This document shows positions 55,301 through 64,000 of a DNA stretch of 64,000 nt, in pieces. Source of the stretch: Vanilla planifolia (taxonomy: Eukaryota > Streptophyta > Magnoliopsida > Asparagales > Orchidaceae). Numbering within the stretch: position 1 is the stretch's first letter; every line of letters begins with the position of its first letter. Both the position numbers and the translations under genes were made by a program. The notes beneath the pieces are model-generated. The model made no database searches. It was not told where the DNA came from and worked only from the letters and a program-made list of their open reading frames with translations. The stretch is taken from NCBI GenBank assembly GCA_023846275.1, contig JAIUJO010000228.1:558001-622000 (forward strand). Direction: 5' to 3'.

Positions 55301-57240
55301 ATAAAACAAAAGCATGCATAATGGTTATCTTGTTAAGAACAAGCACGAAACATGTTAACGTGCATAATGCTCTTAGACATATTTTGCAAGAAAATAATAA
55401 CAAAAATTTTACATCAAAAATTAAAAAATAAAAAATAGTTGTTTATGGTTAAATATGATTATTTTGAAATTTAAGGTCTAGTTTTTTGTTTCAATAAATA
55501 ACTACAATAATAATCTAGATGTCATACACAAACTAGCATTGACAAAAAAACAGTAATAGAATTAAAAAAATTATTTTTTTTGTATTATAACCTAAATAAA
55601 TATTTTTCCATAATTTTAAAAAACAAATATGTGTAAATAACTAATATGTAAGAAATTAATATATAAAACATATATTTATTATTTGGTAAAAGGGCAATAT
55701 CTATGTGGTACAACAACCTTAAAAATTACTTTAAAAATTAAAAAAATAGGTAATTTAAATTAATGACTAATTAAAAATTAAAACTTCAATTGGAAAGTGT
55801 TAACAAATAATAACTTCAAAACCATTAATGAAGCTTAGCATCTAGAAAGATTAAAATTTGCATAATATATGAACAATATTTTATCCAAAAAATAGACATA
55901 TTAAAAAACTTCAATGTACAGTTAAAAGCACATAATCATCATAATAAAATCATATTATGCACATTTCATAACGTAATGCATAACATAAATATACGGAATA
56001 AAAAAATTATCTATAATACAATAAACAATTTGTTACAATATTTAAAAAATGTAAGAGTCGAAATAAAACAAAAAAGGTGTAAAAGTTTGATATGAATTAT
56101 CAAATGGAAAAGCTTTTAATAGCACTTACGGTCATTTATGAAAATAATTTCAATAAAGGACTCAAATTCTTTGAATCTTTTTTTTTGAACAAAATTTCTA
56201 TAATAATATTTATTGGCTATTATGTGCTTTATATTATGTATGGATGTGAAACTCCCATTGCATTTAAAAAGGTTAAAAAAACTTGTCAAAATATTAAATC
56301 ATTCAAAATACAAAATGATTAGAAAACAAAAAAAGTCAATTAAATTCAAATAGCGAATTATATTAAATTTTTATTGTGAAACAAATTTCTATTAAAAAGC
56401 ATATAATTGCACTAAACCGGAAAGATAAAAAGAATATGCAGAATTTACATAATAAAAAAGTACTAAAAAATACTAAAAATCTAATTCTTAAAAAGCCAAA
56501 TTTATAATCATCTTGTTTAGAAGCAATTATTGAGTTGTCATTGAAATGTTAGGATAAAAAATTTCTTCATCGAAGAATTAAAAAATTATGCAGAAATATT
56601 AGGAAAATACAAACTTTAGAAAGTTTTTTAAATTTAAGTTCACAAGTAACATATGAAAACAAAGTATACACTGCACGACAATATACAAGATAAATAATCT
56701 TATAAAACACAAAAATATCGATGTTTGTGTTGGAAAAATTTGAATTAAAATTTATTTTGACTATTTAATATAGATGTCCTTGCTGCAAAAAAATATAAAA
56801 GTGTTACAAAGGGATAGCTTTTAAATGTTTAAAAATGAATTGAATAACATGAGAAACATTTATTTTTAATTTATTTTTCCAATTTATTGTACATTAAGAC
56901 AATGTAACATATTAATTGAAAGAAAGAACAATAAGTGACCTAATTAATGATTATTTAAAATTTTAAAAAATTATAATTTGAATTTATGTGTTCTAATTTT
57001 TAAATTATCAACTCAAAGATTCTTAATAACTGAAGGGGAGGGTAAAATGTAATGTAAATAAGGAGTGTAATATATTAAAAAATTTTAAAATAATTATTGC
57101 AAAAGAAAAGTAAAAACGTTCAAACCAAAATGGCAATATAGCCAAAAAATAAAAATAGTATAAAAGAGAAAATAAATTTGACATTAAGAATTTAATTGAA
57201 AAATCCACAACATTTAGTATATTCCAAATATTAATGAAAA
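52331..57240. other. Extremely A+T-rich unassigned stretch
   Basis: About 4.9 kb consists of very A+T-rich sequence with frequent A or T runs and almost no G+C-containing words longer than a few bases. None of the ~410-bp satellite blocks is present, and I found no second tandem periodicity by eye. Short openings at 53,506-53,688, 54,410-54,598, 55,240-55,431 and 56,092-56,322 are the lengths expected by chance at this composition; their translations are dominated by K, N, I, F and L. Nothing supports a gene here. The left and right edges are compositional and approximate. Confidence 0.6.
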
Positions 57241-58499
57241 CAAATTTCTTTTAATATGTCATACTTTCCATAAATTTCTTTTTTTGATCCTGAATTCCTT
57301 GGCTCAACTCATCAAAGTAGATAAAGCTTCCTATCTATTTATAGATTTAGAATATTTTGAGGGCATTGTGCCCTTGATGCCTCTAAATATTGGCTTTACA
57401 TGAATAGACTCTAGCTATGGCTCAAGCTATCTTGAAGAAATTTTGAAAGCAAAATATCTACCAAATATCTTGATTTCTCTTTGGCCCTTATACAAAAATC
57501 AGGTGAGCAATTTGACCATTAAAATCATTATGGGACTCCACTAGTGTTTCCTCTAGCTTCACCTCACTCAAACACAATTCCTTATGTTTTAGGTCATCAA
57601 TGGCATGCTATCACTTGAAAACATCACATAAAATCTTGGTTATCGATGCCCCCCACAAATTAGGATCACACTAATTAACTTTATTGTGCCTTCCAAGATT
57701 GCCCACTTGTCAACTCCCAAGCATGTCAAGCTCCTTGGTTTGTGTTTAAAGATAGGATAGATGAGAAGCATTCTGACCATTACAATGGCATGTAATGCCT
57801 CTATGGAACTGCTCAATAAGGTGCATCTCCTGAGCTCCTTCCATTATGATATCCATAAGGGATTCTATCCCTCGAGCCGTGCAACAAACCATATGAAGAT
57901 GTTTTGCATTAAGGTTAGCCACATCTTCAGGTCCTGTATGTTTCCCTCATAATTTTACGTACTCTTTAGCTCTATTTTCAAATACTTGCCATCTTTTTCC
58001 TGTAATACTTGCTTGTTATGCATCTCTTACAACAATTTAGCTAAGGATGATAGCAAATTTGAGCTACTGCAGTCCCAAACAATCAAACTCATTGGTAGCA
58101 ACTTATTCAATAGTTGGGTCTGAGTTAAACAATCATTCACCCTCCCCAACACCCCCATCGTTTTGACCTGATCTTGATTTATTATCAAGGACACTCATTT
58201 AGATTACAATTGGTGCATTAAACAGCATAATTTCTACATTTGGGTTTGGTCTATTTTGCTCATTCTTACAAAGGAAATCCTTAAAAGTTTCATCTCCTCT
58301 ACTTATTTATATTCATAAACTCAGTGGGTAGCTTCACCAAACATGGAGTCATAATTCGACCCCATGGGCCATGGAGTTGGATTTGTGAGAGGCATTTACT
58401 TTTTGTGTTACAATATCGATTATTATTGGCCAACACGATAACACTTGGTGGCATCTACGTCTAACCACATTGATAGCCAATCCTCAATAATGCAGCAAC
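57241..58499. other. Less A+T-rich unassigned DNA upstream of the LINE remnant
   Basis: Composition changes near 57,270 to ordinary plant intergenic sequence, with words such as tgagggcattgtgcccttga near 57,358 and ccctcgagccgtgcaac near 57,869. It may be the 5' part of the same LINE or another decayed element. I found no domain on either strand. An opening at 57,761-57,952 has balanced composition but no recognised motif and no support. Confidence 0.5.
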
Positions 58500-59260
58500 A
58501 CTCTATAATAATCGAACACAAAATTGGGGAAGGAATGAATTGCTAGAAGACAAAATTGTTCATCTTGTTGGAAGGCTTATTTGTATCACATTTTCATTTG
58601 TCGATGAATTCTTTGAGTACTCTATGAGTAGTTGTGAGCAATGGTGGGCATGAGGTCAAGAACGATTACAAAAAAAATTAGAGGCCATCCCTGGCATGCA
58701 TGGTGGGCAAAGTGGCTCTAATCCTTATTAAAGAAAATTTTTGGGATCGTGACATTGTTTGCAATTTGAATCAGTTGTAGATAGAAATTCTATATGGTTT
58801 GGGATGGATTGTAGGCATTGCATTGGGATTGGATATATGGGCACCATCATTTTAGAAAAATACCTTAATGATTATTTGTGCGCTAATATGGCTTCATTTT
58901 TTTTGAAATTGCTCTAATTTGTAAGGACACAGAGCATTTTTTGTATTGTCGAAGTCGTGGGTGAGCCTATTTAGATTGATGGTTAGATCATTAACATGCA
59001 AAGGTCATCCTTTGTAAGAGTTTATGTAAAACATGACATTACAAAGCTGCTTTTAATGGCTATCAAACTTAATTGAGCATTGAACCACTTTTTTAGACTT
59101 TTGATTATGAGGGACAACCCTTATCAATTTTCTTGTAGCAAAGTGAGACATGTATCTATGATATGTACATCTAACAAGCTAGCTCACAATGCTATTATAG
59201 TTGAAAGCTTTTGTCTTATTGATATAAAAACTGATCAAGATAACAATGGTGGGTAATTGT
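58500..59260 (+). pseudogene. Decayed plant LINE ORF1 (DUF4283 and CCHC knuckle)
   Basis: Plus-strand reading, broken by stops and at least two frame changes, follows the order of the plant LINE ORF1/gag-like protein. At about 58,564 the reading LVGRLICITFSFVDEF resembles the start of DUF4283. At 58,784-58,852 GLGWIVGIALGLDIWAPSF matches its conserved PWFV...L.L..W.P.F pattern. At about 58,872-58,925 comes a WVRLYGLP.EF-like part (FVR.YGFIFFEI...ICKD). From 58,945 one frame reads VVGEPI.IDG, then SSFVRVYVKHDITKLLL, the zf-CCHC_4 pattern (VGkpi.vD...RV.VeiDl.k.L). The same frame reaches a damaged zinc knuckle at 59,134-59,166 (CSKVRHVSMIC): H-X4-C is intact, and the second Cys and Gly are lost. 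In intact elements this protein is the RNA-binding partner of the LINE reverse transcriptase. No endonuclease or reverse transcriptase follows. Domain identity rests on memory of the family pattern. Confidence 0.72.
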
Positions 59261-59959
59261 AAATAAAGGCTCATGATGAGGACAAAGTAGTTTAGAGCCA
59301 TGTTTGGTAGTGCAACCAAGGAAGAGGAGAGTGTTTATCACAACATAGTAGATGAAGAATGTGAATCATGAGATATGAATACATAGGAGTTTAGTAGCAA
59401 TATAAGTTGGAAGACAATGAGTAAGTTATGCATAAGAGCACACCTTGATCCAAGAATGATGGGATCAGAGGGCATCGAGGATACAGTGAATGCAAAAATA
59501 GAGTGCATGAAGAAGATGAAATTAATGTAAATAAAAAGCATTGTCCATAAATTAACAAGTTTGTGGACGATGGCCCAAGTGACTCTTCACAGATTAAAGT
59601 GTATATTTTGAAAAAGTAGGTGGAAATCTAAGGTAAGCTTAGTTCATTCACTATTATAGGACCACCCAAAGTTAAAGAGTGGTGCAAAAGCTCTATAGAA
59701 TGAATTTAGAGATGATAAAGAAAATAGAAAAGGGTAAAATGAAAGGTTTCTATTAGGGAAGTTTGAAAATTAAAAAGACTGGTTGTATTGCAAAAAATAT
59801 TGGAATTAGAAGAATATAGAGCAACTACTTTTTCTTACTAGGACCTTCTAAGTAACTACATATTACTAAGGTGCCATAGGAAGTACTTGGAAACTATACT
59901 TGGTATTGTTCAAGACTTTGTCAAGAATTTTGGGTGTTTTGGTTGGGGAACACAAATGG
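59261..59959 (+). other. Probable continuation of the LINE remnant, unassigned
   Basis: Downstream of the knuckle the plus strand is rich in purines and reads as a charged, stop-broken sequence (gaggacaaagtag, aaggaagaggagagtg near 59,319, atgaagaagatgaaat near 59,507). This is compatible with the polar C-terminal region of a LINE ORF1 but has no conserved motif. The endonuclease start expected in a full element is not visible before the 0.71-kb tandem duplication begins. Confidence 0.4.
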
Positions 59960-61375
59960 AGAGATGGTATTCATATTATTACAGCAATTACTATATTGTT
60001 ATTGATCCTGGGAATTTCTCTTTGTGATGATCTTGTTAAACAAGGTTCAAGCTTGGCTTGAGTATGCCTACAATTGTTAAGTGAGGAGAAACAGCATTAG
60101 GTTTTGTTAGGATATGATGAGCATCAAGAATGCAAATTTTTCTAGTGTTTGTAGTAGTGGAATTACTCAAAATGGTAATAGAGGGTATGTACAATTCTTG
60201 GAGACATATTCAACATAGAATTTTTTAGATATTATAAGTAGCGATGGTTTATGATATATGTGGCAATCAAATTTGATGAGTGCTCATTGCCTTGCTTTTT
60301 CAAACGTTTTTGTGCAATGCTAAATTGCCATGCCTAGTAACCTATAGATAGTCAAGTTTTATGAGATTTAATTTGCATCAAAGAAGCTTAAGTACATTAG
60401 TTTACTACAATGTCGGCAAATTTTGTGTAATTGTGTGCTATTGTTGAGAAACACATTTGTTGTATGGCAATTGAATTGTTCAGATGGAATTCATATATAA
60501 GTAAGAGCTTTTTTAGTAACATAGAATCGATACCTTAATTTTATGGAAAAGGAGGTTGGCTTTAGGAGGATGACCTCAAATTATAGTTACAATATTTGTG
60601 TAATTTAAAATGGTAGATAAGTGTCGTAGCCATCTTTCTATGGTTACATAAAACTTTTGACTTACATTAATGCTATTGATCTTCATAAGTTCACTTGGTA
60701 TAGAAACAAGAGGTTTTTAGTCACTTGCTTGGTGATCATCTTGTTGTATAAAGTTCAAGGATATCTCAAGCTAGGATATAGCTATGAGGTCAGTGGAAGC
60801 AACATTAAATTTTGTTGGGATATGGTAATTAATAGGAATGCAAATTTATTCAATGTTTGTTGTAGAGGAAGGACTCTAATAGCATTAAAGAGATTGTGTT
60901 ATTATTGGATTATATTATGTGGAAAATTCTTGAATAAATTATATGAAGTAGTTGTTGTTAATCTATGCAACTATATGATTTGATGAGTGTTTGTTGCTCA
61001 GCTAGTTTGAATGCTTTTATACAAAGCATTATATTACAATCCCTAGGAAGATAAAAATATTTAGACATTAGAAAATTTTCTATGCATCTAAGAAGCTTGT
61101 GTACAATAGATTACTATAGCATATGAAAATTTGGAGTGATGGTGTGTTGCTATTGGGATGCTCCTTTATTAGAAAGTCATGGAAATACTAAAAGCTCTTC
61201 TTTACATGGGTGAGAGCTTTCTCAGTTGCCTAGAATTAATACTTTATCATTAAGATAGAAGAGGAAGTGTTTAGGAGGAGGACCTCAAATGTGAGTTGGA
61301 ATATTTGCTTAATTGCTAAAAGTAGCCAAGTGCTTCAACCTTCTTTCCAAGGCTATTACTAATGCTGTTATTTAA
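59960..61375 (+). repeat. 0.71-kb tandem duplication, 2 copies, unrelated to the satellite
   Basis: Copies run about 59,960-60,660 and 60,661-61,375. Matched points are gtgat(g/c)atcttgtt at 60,024/60,732 (offset 708), the atttgatgagtg...ttg region near 60,270/60,982, the cat(c)aaagaagctt...gtaca region, and tttaggagga(t/g)gacctc(aaa) at 60,561/61,270 (offset 709). Copy 2 has about 34 bp more near 60,700. The copies are clearly diverged, so this is old. The longest opening here (60,657-60,983, 108 codons) lies in copy 2; the aligned frame in copy 1 meets a stop within about 20 codons, so it is not a conserved gene. It may be a 3' untranslated repeat of the LINE or an independent repeat. Confidence 0.82.
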
Positions 61376-64000
61376 ATCTCAGGTGTTATGAGAGCACAGT
61401 GCATCCCATTTAGATCTAGCATGGTTGGGAGTTCTATAAAGGCACTTTTTCTTAGGTGCATGCTTTTAAGCTAATAATATAAGGTTACATTTGTAGTATG
61501 GAATATATTGAAGTCAGGTTCAGTAATAGGATGTGAATTGGAATGAATTAAATTTTTGTTTATTACAAAAACATTTCAAAAAACTATTTATTGTAATTTT
61601 TAATAATTTTTAACAAAAATATAAAAGCTTCCTTCTATAAATTCTAATTTATAGAAGTCATGTAATTGAAAAATAAACTAATTAAAAAATATACATAATC
61701 AATGTTTATGTGGTTTGGCTTATAAAAAAAGCTTCCACCCTTCAAAAAAAAGGCCAACACAACACAATATAATCTTTTGCCAAAAGGTGGGTGGGCTAAA
61801 CCATTACAACAAATAGACAAATAAGATAGGCTACTATGGCCTTTCAATCAGATAAATGGGATAGGCTACTTTGGCATTACAACGAAGTGAAATGGCAATA
61901 GATGAACATTTGGCAACCTAAAATCGAAATCAATGCAACAAAAATTTTATGCATAATGAAGTTATCAAAGTGGCACAAATATCTTTATTAAATAATTAAG
62001 GATCAAGAAAATAATAACTTCGCGTATTTGAGAAAGAAAAAAAATATCTAGAGTTTGATGAGTGAATTGCATAGCAATGTATGGAAGTGATGATGGCAAT
62101 GAGCTATTAATGACTTGTACATTTTTTCTTTTGGTCACATAAAATTTTCTCTTTTTGGCTCAAAAATCTCTTATTTATAGGCATTTCTAATGATTAAAGC
62201 AGTTACTAAATATCCAATTTAGTTGTTGCAATTTTTACATCATTCGTAACCTTTTAAAAAAAATAAATAAATAATCTCCAATAGCTCAAAATAATGTATA
62301 AAGTAACCACTGTGTAGGAGCCATTCGATCGAAATGCAATTAGAATGCTCGATGATGAAATCTAAGCAATCAAACAAATGAAATGGAATGTACATTTTTT
62401 GAAATATGAAATTGATCTGGGTCATTAAATTAGAATCACAATCTGATGATAGGATTTAACTTAGCAAATGGAAAAAGTATGAATCGTGTAATCACGACTT
62501 TGTGCGATTGCGCTGCTAAAAAAATTAGCAGATTTATAAATGAAATATGGTGATGATTGTTCGATCACAAAATGAGTGATCCAACTATTAACATTACCAT
62601 TATAATTGAGGAATTCATAGTTTAGAAAAGGTTTGCATTATTTGTCCAACATTGCTCATTTGTACTGCGGTTTTGTCCTTATAGGGATTTTTATAGCCAT
62701 TGGAGAGAGTCGATGAATACGATTGACTACACCACGCTAGGTTTGGGAATTAATCACCCGAGCAACTAGTGTGCTTGCATACAGTTTGTTTTGTTTGTGG
62801 AGAAGTGATTGATGACTTGATCCAAAATGAAATTTTTGGGATTGATTATGAACTGAACTACATTAAGAGTAGTTACCACTGAACTGCAACGATTCATGGT
62901 AGCGACTTGTTTGGATCTGGGGATAATCACTAATACAAATGGGTTATTTTTTGTTATTAAAGTTTCTCTTAAACAATTAATATGTTTTATAATTTTTCAA
63001 TAGATTGATTAATGAGTGAAAAATATTGTCATGATAAAATGATGGTCAAGAAAATCAAGGAAGATGGATAAAAAAATATTGAAAACCTAAATATTCTTCC
63101 ATGATTAATTTTGATTTAGTATATGTACCTTATAATAAAAATTTCAATCAAGCTTAACATTCCAATCAAAGCAAAATAAAAATAACTAAACTTAAAGTTG
63201 GAATACATCCCTTGGTGGTGTGCCTCTCCAACCAAGATGATCTTCAGGTGATTTAATATTCACATATTTTCTTATTTTCTTTCTCCCAAGAATACAAATA
63301 TTGATTACCCAAAATCTCCAAATTCACTTAAATAAATTTATTTCAAATATTTAGGGTATTGTTATCATCAAATAAACACCATGGCTAAGGGTTTATAATA
63401 CAACACATTTGAATGATTAGAGTGATGAAATCTCAAAGCTAGTCTTAGTGCATGATACAAAAAAGGGTCTCTACTATTGCCTTGTTGGAAATTTGGATGG
63501 TGAACTTTAATATGCATGAGCTAGGTCAACTTTTGTTTCAGATTTGGAACTAGTTTATCAAATCTTCAATTAATTTGTCAAGAGTTATTGTGGTTTTATG
63601 GAGGTGTTGTGCGGTGTATACATCGAAAGAGCATGTGATCCACTAGATAACCAAGCACAAAATAAGAGTATCAACAAAACTTAGTAGACCATTGATTATG
63701 TAAGGGTTTTCAAAGTATAAGTTGCTCATAATGAGAACAAAAATTAAAACAAAATAAATGGTGGGTAGGCACTATATGACTTCTCCAGCTTGATTAAAGA
63801 TTCAGACATTATATGCTTGGACCATTAACTTCTCCTTATTCAATTTAGACAAAAGATTTTGCATAAAATTGAGATGAGAGCCTGGTTTAAAAACTGATGA
63901 CTATAAAGTCTACACTCAACTAATATTATGCAGGTTGCTTGAAATAGAATTATAAAAGGGAACCCTATCAATAGTCTATCCTATAAATTTAGCATAAAAC
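61376..64000. other. Intergenic DNA, no gene recognised
   Basis: Ordinary intergenic sequence of mixed composition runs to the window end. It contains one small minisatellite (61,780-61,884) and a few G+C-richer patches, such as cactacaccacgc-type sequence near 62,735 and cccttggtggtgtgcctctc near 63,210. Openings at 61,644-61,847 and 62,240-62,425 (minus strand) are short, start or end in the minisatellite or low-complexity sequence, and show no domain. Confidence 0.5.
61780..61884. repeat. 35-bp minisatellite, two good copies plus one degenerate copy
   Basis: aga(c/t)aaat..gataggcta starts at 61,815 and again at 61,850. Both copies continue with cta(c/t)t(a/t)tggc and a caatc/caacg end. 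The preceding gtgggctaaaccattacaac looks like a third, more diverged copy. Confidence 0.7.

Noticed and set aside
60657..60983. Plus-strand open frame of 108 codons
   Set aside because: It falls in copy 2 of the 0.71-kb duplication. The aligned frame in copy 1 hits a stop after about 20 codons, and no domain is recognisable.
1..64000. tRNA, rRNA, organelle-derived segments and promoters
   Set aside because: I saw no tRNA A/B boxes with a foldable cloverleaf, no rRNA-like G+C-rich core and no recognisable plastid or mitochondrial gene. TATA-like words are uninformative at this composition.

Overview
The window looks like gene-free, very A+T-rich nuclear DNA of a plant, most likely heterochromatin of a large-genome seed plant. 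I infer this from the lack of any convincing gene, the dominance of one degenerate satellite, and a decayed plant-type LINE ORF1 (DUF4283 plus CCHC knuckle) near 58.6-59.2 kb. The species cannot be named from the sequence, and I do not recognise the satellite family.

About 47 kb is one diverged tandem repeat with a unit of roughly 400-415 bp. I call its orientation at the left end '+'. It runs '+' from base 1 to about 29,595, broken by two non-satellite islands (about 13,766-14,891 and 19,386-21,060). After a 3.07-kb non-satellite spacer (29,596-32,664) it runs in the opposite orientation to about 49,195. It then flips back to '+' within about 30 bp and ends near 50,325.

Neighbouring monomers are strongly diverged, but larger blocks have been re-amplified later: a 556-bp duplication (15,799-16,922), a 1.47-kb higher-order repeat in three copies (21,546-25,955), a 4.8-5.0-kb block in two copies (33,139-42,926) and an older 2.2-kb block in two copies (about 43,140-47,700). 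An (AT)38 tract at 44,063-44,138 grew out of a conserved AT block in the monomer.

From 50.3 kb to the end the satellite is absent. There is ordinary A+T-rich sequence (50.3-52.3 kb), an exceptionally A+T-rich stretch with no recognised content (52.3-57.2 kb), and a less A+T-rich part (57.2-64 kb) holding the LINE ORF1 remnant, a 0.71-kb tandem duplication (59.96-61.38 kb) and a small 35-bp minisatellite. I found no intact protein gene, tRNA, rRNA, CRISPR array or credible promoter. The open reading frames present (at most 134 codons) are chance openings in satellite or decayed repeat DNA.
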